Source: Tubulanus polymorphus (Eukaryota > Nemertea > Palaeonemertea > Tubulaniformes > Tubulanidae). Taken from it: a stretch of DNA of 64,000 nt. Every line of letters starts with the position of its first letter. Position 1 is the first letter of the stretch. This document shows, piece after piece, positions 1 through 8,297 of the stretch. Both the position numbers and the translations under genes were made by a program. The stretch spans positions 6,510,501 to 6,574,500 of the forward strand of contig NC_134035.1 in NCBI RefSeq assembly GCF_964204645.1, written 5' to 3'. Below the pieces are notes generated by a model that ran no database searches, was not told where the DNA came from, and was given only the letters and a program-made list of their open reading frames with translations.

Positions 1-280
1 CGCATATACAAGCAATAGCCCTTGCAGTAACTTCCCTGGATAGAGCTAATGAATGCAGCTACGGTATCTATACGCGAGAGCCTGGATGGCTATATTCTGT
101 TAGCATTACAATATTCCTTGACGGATTTACTTGAAACTTTCGTGAGATGTACGGAACACAGGTACCTCCAGGTAAGTCGAGGGGATCTTAGATCGTTCAC
201 CCACAAGGGGGTGTTTTACATTTGAAAGTTCTGACATCAAAAAGTAACTGTGTGAGAAAATTTTTTGTCTTTGACTTTTC
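1..280. other. Left-edge sequence, no gene recognised
   Basis: Moderately AT-rich sequence. The short reverse-strand open frame here (127-309) has no recognisable domain or compositional sign of coding. A pyrimidine-rich stretch ending in CAG lies at about 262-281 and could be a splice acceptor for the open frame that follows. Confidence 0.4.
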
Positions 281-281
281 A

Positions 282-477
282 GCTTCGGGTGAGCACGAAA
301 GTTGTTCATAACAGGCCGGAGGTTAAAAAAGTGAATGGCACGCCCTATCTGCGATTAATCGTTTGGGCTCTACGGGCTAGAAAATGGGCCCCCAAAATTT
401 TCAATGAGATTTTTGCTCCTAGCTCCTTAACCGTTGGAGATAGAATCGTGGTTGCAATGAGTGATCAGTACCCCTAG
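282..477 (+). CDS. Possible terminal exon of an unrecognised gene
   Basis: An open frame of about 65 codons follows a good acceptor-like tract (TTTTGTCTTTGACTTTTCAG, ending near 281) and stops with TAG at 475-477. The peptide is basic in its first half (VVHNRPEVKK, ALRARKW) and ends with TVGDRIVVAMSDQYP. I recognise no family. There is no in-frame ATG at the front, so if real it would be a downstream exon whose upstream exons lie outside the window. A chance frame next to a chance acceptor is just as possible. Confidence 0.2.
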
Positions 478-916
478 CGAAGACGCTTTTATTGATGTAT
501 GGTATAACTATGTAACTCATATGGTTCTCCAGTAGCGCCACCTATAAGACGCTGGAATACGCATTTTCATCTATATCGACTAAGGGTATCAATGGATTTC
601 TATAAAAATTGATACACATGTACCTGGTTACAAAACGAAGCGAACCCCTCATATGATTAGTTCCCATTTTAACCACTAGGGGGCGTAAATTTTGAAAAAT
701 CGATTTCAGCATCCATTTTTTCGCATTTAATGCGGTCTGTTTATTATGAAAATAACTACCGACCACTTGGGCATGGTCAAAGTACCGTATCTTCGTTATT
801 CTCGTTGTCATTTCCCCTTACCTTGGTACATTAGAACTTTTCGCGTAGTATCCCATGTGAATCAACATAGCCATGTTATCAGCTGACCCCTAGGTTGCGC
901 TCCTCGTCCAGCAAGG
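478..916. other. Intergenic, old repeat debris
   Basis: Contains the words AGTAGCGCCACC (about 531-542) and ACCACTAGGGGGCG (about 673-686). These resemble the CAGGGGGCG boxes of the repeat at 4.18-4.72 kb and of the islands inside the satellite, so this is probably a diverged relative. The 89-codon reverse frame (542-811) spans these boxes and is not convincing as a gene. Confidence 0.35.
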
Positions 917-1280
917 CAGAAACCCGTTATCGCTGCTTTGCAGCTATATTTATTATTTTTTTTCCCTTTTCCACACAGTTTTTGTTAAAAGTGTAAAGGC
1001 TTCCTTACCTTACCGCTGTCGCCGATACAATCCGCATGATATCCTTCAGCTCACTTCAATCTCCAGATACTGCATGGGAATGTTGATAGATCCACGTTAT
1101 AAAGGCACTGTCGAGCCGTAAACATCGTAAATTTGGCTCCGTTCAATTAGTAGCCATCTTGTGTTTTCGCTCCGAAATTTCTCTCTTCTTCATAAGGAAG
1201 AGCTATCGAATTATTCCCTCTCTTCTCCACAATCAATTTCAAAGTCAATTTTATGAATTTATTGCTCAGCGGGTCCGAGT
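917..1280 (+). repeat. Diverged third copy of the array-flanking repeat
   Basis: Begins CAGAAACCCGTTATCGCTGC, closely matching the starts of the two better copies at 8298 and 14790. It goes on with the same landmarks in the same order: TTCCACAC, CTTACCTTACCGCTGT, ATACAATCC, TTCAGCTCACT and GTCGAGCCGTAAACATCG. It is clearly more diverged than the other two, fades after about 1,150-1,280, and has no satellite downstream. Confidence 0.7.
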
Positions 1281-1300
1281 CCAAGAGTTTACGAGTCCGG

Positions 1301-1402
1301 CGCTGGTGTAAATGCTAGTTCCCCAGCCAGCCTGCCGATACAACAACCAGCCGGTTACAGATGGCGGAGAACCGGATTTACCTTCACAGATCGACGGTTA
1401 CA
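1301..1402 (+). repeat. 102-bp direct repeat, copy 1
   Basis: Starts CGCTGGTGTAAATGCTAGTT and ends TCGACGGTTACA. It recurs at 2645-2746 with only one difference seen by eye (GGCGG against GGTGG). An inner word, GGTTACAGATGG followed by GGAGAACC, also repeats just beyond the end of this copy. The class is unknown; it is likely a fragment of a dispersed element. Confidence 0.8.
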
Positions 1403-2236
1403 GATGGTGGAGAACCCAAATGTAAGTCCTCGTGACTTACACAAGTACAGATGAAGCTGTTAAACTATTGGTTGTGACTGGAACGTTGACCTCACGAGAA
1501 GATCGTATTCAACTACACCTGTGACGAGATGGCCGTACTGATCGTGAACATTGCTGCTGTTTCAGTGGGTACAATGCATTACGGTAACTTTTTGTCAGCC
1601 GAAGGTAATACAGTTGCTTCTTTGTCTCGAATTAGTGGTAAGATGAACATGATAGAAAATTATAGGAATTTGGATATAAGATACTACCGTACGATCAAAA
1701 AAAGTTATCGCCGGTTTAAATAGTATGATTCACAATTCTTTTTTTCTAGGCATCTAGTTCCAATCAGAATAAATCGATTTTAGTTTCATTTCGTACTATA
1801 AGTATTAGAATACGGAACACTTCTCAGGGGATATGTCTAAGCTTAATTAGTCAAATTCATCTACTTACAGTACAGTGCGTATCTATACTTTTTTTCGCAA
1901 CAAACTATTTCGACTATACTAAAGGTTTAATCGGCAATTTTCATTTTCATAGGTTCATATTTTTTGTTTGTTAGTATAACTAAAACATGAAGATGAATTG
2001 GTTGAATTTTTATGTGGACAAATATATAATCTCAGTTACACCTGGCCACTTATTTTGGATGATAATAATTTTTTCCTTTTGGTTGACAAAAGTTGTATTT
2101 GTGTTGTGCCATTGCCTGATGTCAAATGTTGCATGTTACTATCATTGTGTCACGAAGTTATTTCCAGTCAGTAATCGAAAGATCTTCAAAACAGAGAAAT
2201 GCGTACTACTTGCAACTTACATCAACAACTGATCTT
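1403..2236. other. AT-rich interval, one weak exon candidate
   Basis: An ATG at 1529 opens a 64-codon frame whose first residues are hydrophobic (MAVLIVNIAAVSVG) and which meets a donor-like GGTAAGAT near 1638, so it could be a first coding exon. Nothing else supports it. The 1987-2232 frame is AT-driven and rich in F, I, Y and C, as expected of random AT-rich DNA. Confidence 0.25.
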
Positions 2237-2644
2237 CGGGACGCTATAAATACACAACACGTCGCTACTTCTGTTCGTCGCGGAACCAACCAGAATTCGG
2301 GGATCCTCTGCAGATCATTCAAAATCACGGTTAACGTCTTATCGCATCGTCCATAAATAACTACAACATGTGACTCTTTCGTGAATGACTGAGAATCCGG
2401 CCGTTACTGTCCAGCGTTTGCACATTTTCGCGGGGTGAAAGTCAATCTTTCATGTCTTGCGATGGAAGGAGTTTTAATGAAGTTATAGCATCTGCGTTTT
2501 CCGAAATTTGGAGGACCAAATTTAATTGGACAAGGGGGCATCTGTCACCCTGACATAATTTCCATATTTCATAATCATATAGATCTACAATGTCATATCG
2601 AACAGTTCATAACATTTCATAGCTCTACTATTTCATAGCTCTAC
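2237..2644. other. Non-coding interval with a TATA-like word
   Basis: CTATAAATAC occurs at about 2243-2252, a fair TATA-box match, followed by GC-richer sequence. No convincing open frame follows, so I do not call a promoter. A short imprecise repeat built on the word CATAG lies at about 2,610-2,640, just before the second 102-bp repeat. Confidence 0.3.
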
Positions 2645-2746
2645 CGCTGGTGTAAATGCTAGTTCCCCAGCCAGCCTGCCGATACAACAACCAGCCGGTT
2701 ACAGATGGTGGAGAACCGGATTTACCTTCACAGATCGACGGTTACA
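2645..2746 (+). repeat. 102-bp direct repeat, copy 2
   Basis: Partner of 1301-1402, almost identical, same strand, 1,344 bp downstream. The flanks differ, so the edges probably mark the borders of a dispersed repeat or of a local duplication. Confidence 0.8.
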
Positions 2747-2792
2747 CTATATAGGCCTATTATATAGTACCCAATAGCATTTTAAGTACGTA

Positions 2793-2848
2793 GTTGTTAC
2801 CTGTACGTGACTGTACGGTGATCTCCACAGGTTAACCGTACGTGAGTT
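2793..2848 (+). repeat. Left arm of a 1.2-kb inverted-repeat pair
   Basis: The stretch from GTTGTTACCTGTACGTGACT to CCGTACGTGAGT is matched, reverse-complemented, at 3926-3980 with a few mismatches and a 1-bp length difference. The pair could be the terminal inverted repeats of a DNA element of about 1.19 kb. No target duplication was recognised because the exact outer ends are unclear. Confidence 0.6.
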
Positions 2849-3827
2849 CCCTACTAACGCCGTACGTGAGTTCCTATAATCTGCAAACAGGCGTGCGTAA
2901 AAGAATAGAGTTTGGGTTAGGTGAGGCTAGGCTATTTGTAAATCAAATTTCATCTAACCTGCAGTTACGTTCTGTGGTAGTCAGTAACCTGTCTGTGGTT
3001 TAGTTTCACAATCGGATATTTTCACAAACCACAGTCAGGAATGGGAAGGTCATTTTTGTATGAAATCTTCGTCAGCCAATTTGACTGACGAGTAATTTGC
3101 CTGGCATTTCATTGTCTCTTAGGCCTAAGATATCCGTCTAATTTTTGTTGTAATCGACGCACAACAGATTCGTAGTTTGTCTGATACCTATAACACCTCA
3201 CCTGACGATCTTAATCCATGTGCAAATCGGCCGTAAAGTGAGAGTAAATTTCCGTCGGGTCAACAGCTGCCATTTTGAAAATTACTGGAGGTGGTGGCAC
3301 CTGTGGACTGAGGCCAGGACAACAGCACAAACTAACGAAGCGAAACGACGAAATTGAAAAAAATTAAGAAATCAACACTTATTCACATTTTTCTTTTACC
3401 AGAATTTATTATTTCATAATTTAATATGGAAAACCTGAAGATTTGAAATATAAGTTGGAAAACCATCAAAAATAAAAATTGTCGTTTCGTCTTGGAAGTT
3501 TTATATAAATCCTTGTAGGTCCCCTTGTCTTATCATCCCACATGTGCAATACAGAGAAATGGCGGCCAATGGCGAAATTGGTGGAGAAATTAATTAATTT
3601 CTCAAAATAATGTTGATTAACCACTCGAAACATACATGAAATTGGATTATTTCGAAAGGTACATGTGTTAGATTGTGAATTAAGCCATTAATTTTGGACT
3701 GAAGTGAATATAAAGTATATTTTTGAAGTGTTACTTTTTTCAACCGTGTTTTGGTCCTTGTCATCCCTAACGTTGGTATAAGCCCATCCGATTATAAAAA
3801 GCTTACCACCAACGATTAGGTAACTAA
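2849..3827. other. Interior of the inverted-repeat element, no gene seen
   Basis: AT-rich and non-coding, with no open frame worth calling on either strand. It opens with a second copy of the word CCGTACGTGAGTTCC, next to the left arm. Confidence 0.4.
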
Positions 3828-3829
3828 CT

Positions 3830-3905
3830 AGTTCTGTGGCACAGTGGGTAACTCACTGGACTTCTACTGGATTTTTTTTTTCGTTTGGTTTCGAATCCCA
3901 ATATT
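3830..3905 (+). ncRNA. tRNA-derived SINE head or tRNA pseudogene
   Basis: GTGGCACAGTGGGTA (3836-3850) resembles a pol III A box, and GGTTTCGAATCCCA (3887-3900) is an excellent B box. Their spacing suits an internal pol III promoter of a tRNA-derived SINE. A T-run in the intervening part and the lack of a clean cloverleaf argue against a working tRNA. It sits just inside the right arm of the inverted-repeat pair. Confidence 0.6.
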
Positions 3906-3925
3906 GCATGTCTGAGCGTCAACGT

Positions 3926-3980
3926 ACTCACATATGGCTAACCTGTAGTAATCGCCGTACAGTCACGTACAGGTAACAAC
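3926..3980 (-). repeat. Right arm of the 1.2-kb inverted-repeat pair
   Basis: Reverse-complement partner of 2793-2848. It shares GTTGTTACCTGTACGTGACT and the neighbouring CACAGGTTA-type words, with small differences. Confidence 0.6.
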
Positions 3981-4176
3981 AGCGTTTTAAGTATTAAGTG
4001 AGTGCGACAAGCCTATACCATGCCTATGTGCTACAAACACAACTTTTCCCCTCTCGTCTGCCCTACAGTGATGTTACTAATAACTGGTGCCATTATAACA
4101 TGGATAGGATTTGGTCAGGACTAGCCTAAAGTCTAATTCAGTCTATGTACTAATTCACTCGATAGGCCTATTTTTA

Positions 4177-4714
4177 GCCCACTTGGGACTTTAGTCCCAG
4201 CGGGCTATTGTGTTCACTTTTCGTCCGTCGTCCATCCGTCCGTCCGTAGACGGAATCCAGTTATTTTGGGAAGTTTTGAAGAGGCTTCAATGTAATGTCT
4301 TGATATTTGGGTTACACATGTATCTACCCTAGACACATCTTCAGCCCAAAAACTGGCCCTGTCAGAATCAAGATGGCCGACTGGCAGCCATTGTTGTTCG
4401 CCAAAATCATGACAGCTCATGACATTATCTATGATTGTGGCAAGTTTTAAGGCCAATAGTTATTCTATGTGGTCACCAGGGGGCGTTGAATAGTAGAATA
4501 ACTTAGTATTTCCTTATTATATTGGTACCTCGGCATATTTTGTTACCATGATCAATTACAAAGTTATGGTTCGTGACATGTTCTATGATTGTGGTGAGTT
4601 TCAAGGTCAATGGGTTTTGAATATGGTCACCAGGGGGCGTTGAATATTGAAATTGTTAGATTGTTGAGCATTCGGAACCACTTCCCAAGTGGGCATGGTG
4701 TCCCTGGACCCCTA
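4177..4714 (+). mobile_element. Dispersed repeat with GCCCACTTGGGA ends
   Basis: The left end carries GCCCACTTGGGA (4177-4188) and the right part carries its exact reverse complement TCCCAAGTGGGC (4683-4694), ending CCCTGGACCCCTAGTT. Inside are a GTCCGTCC-rich stretch (about 4222-4252), the phrase AAGATGGCCG, and two units containing TCACCAGGGGGCGTTGAATA about 155 bp apart. The same family makes the islands at 16673-17556 and 33104-33987, where the same right end meets satellite. It appears to be non-autonomous; I see no coding capacity. Confidence 0.7.
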
Positions 4715-5305
4715 GTTAAAACAAAACAGTGAAGTATTCACACGCAGAAAGGCCAATTGATTTGAGCCATGTGATTAAATTTGGCCAGGCCTTCTCTGAC
4801 CTGCTGATATTAATAGTCAAACCTAGATCCAAAACGTTCATATGGTCACGGCTTGTATACCAGAAATCATTGTAGGTCTGTACATTTTGCTGTTCGTAGG
4901 TTTGGTATACCGATTTCTCCATTCTTGACTGTGTACGGTACAGCTGTACGCATTAGGCCTATACAATTGTTCCAATGGGAATAGGGCCTATTGATTGGGC
5001 TTATTATTTCCTGCTTTAGAATACTGAAATAAGCCTAACGTTCATTCAAATATCCAACATCGGTGAAATTTTGATTACTGTATACATGTACTGTAGGTTT
5101 TCATGTTGTATGAATATTTTGCAGTTCAAATGAGTATGATGCTGATTCCAATGTCAAACGCATGAAGTTAGATGGACAGTCAACACCAAGATATCTCTCT
5201 TCGACCGATGTTGCACCATAGAAGATCTGATTCTTTCAAACCAAGCAAAGTGATTCAACACGATCGACATAACACTGGAATAGGTTTGCAGTAACTAAAT
5301 GGTTC
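4715..5305. other. Intergenic, no gene recognised
   Basis: AT-rich sequence with scattered GGCCTA words. A 68-codon reverse frame (4716-4922) has no identifiable domain and is not called. The interval ends at the target-site duplication of the downstream transposon. Confidence 0.4.
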
Positions 5306-5312
5306 ATTTCAT
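5306..5312 (+). repeat. Target-site duplication, left
   Basis: ATTTCAT directly abuts the left inverted repeat and is repeated exactly at 7470-7476. Confidence 0.9.
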
Positions 5313-5345
5313 CAGGGAAGTGTGATGAGATGGAATACGGACGCT
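5313..5345 (+). repeat. Left terminal inverted repeat, 33 bp
   Basis: Starts CAGGGAAGTGTGATG and ends ACGGACGCT. Identical over 33 bp to the reverse complement of 7437-7469. Confidence 0.95.
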
Positions 5346-5514
5346 ATTGTGCAGCTCTTGTCGAATGTGCGTTGTAATTGCCCTAAAGCCGATAACGGTT
5401 CGTCGGCGAGCGCTTTGTTACGTAACGCGCCGATAAGCGATAACCAGCGAGATCGGGAATCTCCGTAATAATTCAGTTGTTTCCGAATATCGGTTTTTCA
5501 TCCCACAATAAACT

Positions 5515-5523
5515 TATATAAAA
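5515..5523 (+). promoter_or_regulatory. TATA-like box inside the transposon
   Basis: TATATAAAA lies about 410 bp upstream of the ATG of the three-exon candidate gene, on the same strand. It is a good TATA match, but no start site can be fixed from sequence alone, and the interval is AT-rich. Confidence 0.25.
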
Positions 5524-5930
5524 ATTCCTCTGTAAACTGGTTAAACTCAACACCTGATTTCCCCTCATCAATTTTAGTCGATCAACTTGTATTCACAATT
5601 GTCTTAAATTTAAGTGCCCCCTAGTTTGTCTCTTAACTGCTTCTCTTTAATCTGTTTTAGCGTGTAACTGTTTCTACGTTAATTTTCCTTTAGTTAGTAT
5701 CATCTCTGATTACTTGAATTAGTCTCTTTGTCTCTGGATTGTATATATCTCTCATAATTTCTGTATTATTCATTATTTCTGAAGATGACTATTAGGACAT
5801 AGACGAAACGTTGAATAAACTACTAACATTTTTGGACTTTTTCGTTATCATTGTGGGATTCTCTCTACATCGCTTCAGACGGATATAGTGTTTTATCAAT
5901 CGTGATATCGGTTCTTTCCACTGTATTAAA

Positions 5931-6546
5931 ATGGCAACGGTTGTCAACGAAATTATAAATGATGACGATTTTGACGATCTATTCTTTGATAGTGACGAAT
6001 TGGTTCAGATCGATACGGAAATATTACGGGAATCCTCTGGATCAGGATCAACTAATTCGGCCGATTCTAGTGAGTGTTATTCCTTTTGAATCAATGAAAT
6101 ATCGGAATAGTTTCCACCTAATTGCAGGCACTTTATTCTTTCCTTTTCTTTTTCATATAGGTACTTCTCAGGCTCAGCTGACCAGAGACTGCGATCTGAA
6201 CACGAGAAAACACACATACAGGTATTTTTTAAAATTTATTTTTATAATCAATACAATCCTTTTAGGTTATAAAATAATAAACGAATACAGAAAATAATAT
6301 ATAAACATAATATAAAAAATCCAGATAAGTACATGTTAAAATAATAATCATTATTATTATCTTCGCAGGAACACTATATATTTGGAAAAGGCTATGACTG
6401 AAGTGATTAACCATCGAGTATTTAAATTCAGTTCAAATGGAATGGCAGCAGTACATTATGGAAAATCGATCAATAAAATTTTGACTACAAATACGTCGCC
6501 GTCCAGACTTGGAATTGACCAGTGGTTTACATGTCCATTGTTTTAA
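5931..6546 (+). CDS. Transposon-borne three-exon gene, unknown acidic protein
   Basis: Proposed join: 5931-6069, 6161-6221, 6369-6546, giving 125 codons plus TAA. Exon 1 starts at an ATG in a good context (AAAATGG) and ends at a GTGAGT donor. Exon 2 is bounded by TTTTTCATATAG and a CAG/GTATTT donor. Exon 3 follows TCTTCGCAG. The phases (1, then 2) agree at both junctions and the frame stays open, which would be unlikely by chance. The N-terminal 30 residues are strongly acidic (NDDDFDDLFFDSDEL), followed by a Ser-rich stretch (SSGSGSTNSADSS); the C-terminal half is basic to neutral and ends WFTCPLF. I recognise no family. An acidic start could suit an activation or protein-contact segment, but that is a guess. 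The last exon overlaps the reverse zinc-finger frame by 114 bp. Confidence 0.5.
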
Positions 6547-6765
6547 TTTGATAGTCACAGGGACAGTTTTTTTAACGTTTTTGTTCTTACGCCATTTTTG
6601 TAATTTGACACGACACATATTACAGATATATATCGGGTACTGTTCAGTATCATCATCAAAATCAATGTTGAACAACTCCTTCACATGGCTTTTGAAATTA
6701 TTTTTATCGATAGGACGACGATCCGGAGGTTTCGCATTTTTTCCACACAATCGACAAACATCCAT
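6433..6765 (-). CDS. C2-C2 zinc-finger (ZAD-like) exon in the transposon
   Basis: Translation from the ATG at 6765 (reverse strand) gives 110 residues. Cysteines at 4 and 7 (VCRLCG) and at 48 and 51 (YICNMC) make a C-x2-C ... C-x2-C pattern about 40 residues apart. An acidic stretch (FDDDTEQ) precedes the second pair and a basic tail (LQKWRKNKN) follows it. This spacing and the CRLCG/ICxxC style resemble zinc-finger-associated (ZAD-like) and other transposase-type N-terminal zinc domains, which bind DNA or dimerise. A splice acceptor (CTTTTCTTGTTTTTAG on the reverse strand) sits just before the ATG, suggesting a 5' non-coding exon nearer the right end of the element. A donor-like GTAAAC near 6528 could end the exon early; otherwise the frame runs to the stop at 6433. 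Confidence 0.55.
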   Translation of the reverse strand: MDVCRLCGKNAKPPDRRPIDKNNFKSHVKELFNIDFDDDTEQYPIYICNMCRVKLQKWRKNKNVKKTVPVTIKLKQWTCKPLVNSKSGRRRICSQNFIDRFSIMYCCHSI

Positions 6766-7436
6766 GACTAAAAACAAGAAAAGGTTAATTAAATGAGATT
6801 GCTGATGCTATTTAGGCAACTTGGTTTATATGGGGGACAATAATTTGTAGGCCTAATGTAAGCGTTATTAAGTAACATTATTATGTAGTAAATACACATT
6901 TTAAAGATCATACTTCGTGTATATGTTTGTGTCGTAACATAGCAACATGACGTCAGAAACGAAAGCTGCGCGAGTCTGGGCCGAAATATTTGACATCTTC
7001 AAGGCCCAAATAACGCTAAACCCGGAATCGGAACGAACTGGCAAAAACATATGTTTAACACATAAAAACAGACTTTAATCACAATATAAATACTTAATGT
7101 TCCGATACCGGGTTTCGGAGATATAGAAGAATAAAAATACATACCTTTTTGGACAAATTTTACGAGAAATTGTTGAATTTCAACCGATTTTCTAAAGAAA
7201 AATATGTGTATACAGAGCCACTTCCACGTTGTTCAATGAGCTGCAGTGCGCATGCGTAGTATCGATCGCAGAACATTTATCGGGCTAAAACTATTGCGGG
7301 TTGTTCTGCGACCGAATCAAAGTTGATGTTGACTGGTGTTCAGCTGGTAACACACACTCGATAAGCGTAGCTTACTGCTGTTGCGGTAACCTTTGATGTA
7401 CGGGCTGAATTGAATAGCCTACATCCGGCAATTAAA

Positions 7437-7469
7437 AGCGTCCGTATTCCATCTCATCACACTTCCCTG
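7437..7469 (-). repeat. Right terminal inverted repeat, 33 bp
   Basis: Exact inverted partner of 5313-5345, ending ACACTTCCCTG against the ATTTCAT duplication. Confidence 0.95.
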
Positions 7470-7476
7470 ATTTCAT
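7470..7476 (+). repeat. Target-site duplication, right
   Basis: ATTTCAT, identical to 5306-5312 and directly adjoining the right inverted repeat. Confidence 0.9.
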
Positions 7477-8297
7477 TTAGTCTTATGTACTTTTTTTAGC
7501 CAATTTGAATTTTATTGTAATTGAAACTCTGGAACTGTTAACAAAAGACAAGTTAAAAAAACACAAGTTATGCCTGATTCTCATGTTCAAATTTAATTCA
7601 AATTCAAATTTATTTTATTACATCATATTTACAAAGCATATCATTGGTTCATACAGTAATCAAAATTAGGAAAGAACAAATATTATTACAGAATTTTTAA
7701 AAAAGCAATAAATTTCTATAACTAAATTAACATTATTTTTCTAATAACTCAGATCAAGAGTGACTCTCCCGTTTATTAGGAAACACACGCAACAAGTGGA
7801 ATAGGTTTGATTTACACACATGTTGCAGGTATCAATTGTTTATCACTATAGAATTTGTAATCCATAAAAGCCAAAATCAACATCAGCCGGAAACCCAGAC
7901 CAGATCTACACTACAATATATGTACATGTATTTATTCAAATATTTCAATAAAAACATTAACTTCTTCAATCTATTCTAAATCATAATACGTTGTTATCTG
8001 TAAATTCACTCAATCTTTCGACTCAGCAGGTGCTTAAGATAAGTTCTTAATAGGACAGATCCATTTTTAAGCATGGTGATAATACAGTAGTATCATGATG
8101 TTCGAATGCCAGAACAAATGCCTGGTCAAATAGATTAATATTTGTTGATTGTACGTCCGCGTATGTTCGGTTTCAAAGCTGAATCATATTTGACGTTTAC
8201 ACAGTGGTAGCATATTAGGTTCGAATCTGTCAATGCATTTTATTTTATGTATCGATATTTCAATTTACTACAATTCCCATCTTTCTGAATGGCTTTG
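7477..8297. other. AT-rich intergenic sequence, no gene
   Basis: No open frame of note. The stretch near 7,590-7,640, built on the word TTCAAATT and followed by AT-rich sequence, looks like the tail of an old retroelement but is too degenerate to classify. Confidence 0.4.

Larger units (their letters stand above)
5313..7469. mobile_element. Complete-ended 2.16-kb DNA transposon
   Basis: The left end (5313-5345) begins CAGGGAAGTGTGATGAG and is an exact 33-bp inverted match to the right end (7437-7469). The element is bracketed by a perfect 7-bp direct repeat, ATTTCAT, at 5306-5312 and 7470-7476, as left by transposase insertion. The interior holds a three-exon candidate gene on the + strand and a zinc-finger exon on the - strand, converging near 6.5 kb. 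I see no DDE/D transposase core and the element is short, so it may be non-autonomous or carry only accessory genes. The CAGGG start resembles hAT ends, but hAT elements normally make 8-bp duplications; 6-7 bp duplications are reported for Dada. Superfamily left open. Confidence 0.9.

Noticed and set aside
542-811. 89-codon reverse ORF
   Set aside because: Overlaps repeat-like CAGGGGGCG-type sequence and has no recognisable domain.
1987-2232. Hydrophobic 81-codon forward ORF that could look like a membrane protein
   Set aside because: Composition (F, I, Y, C, N) follows from AT-rich DNA; it overlaps another open frame and has no domain.
4214-4456. 80-codon reverse ORF
   Set aside because: Lies inside the dispersed repeat at 4177-4714 and reads through its GTCCGTCC tract; a repeat by-product.
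4716-4922. 68-codon reverse ORF beside the repeat
   Set aside because: No motif, no splice support, AT-rich background; length is within chance.
5313-7469. Assignment of the transposon to hAT from its CAGGG ends
   Set aside because: The duplication is 7 bp, not 8, whichever way the ends are drawn, and no hAT transposase is visible.
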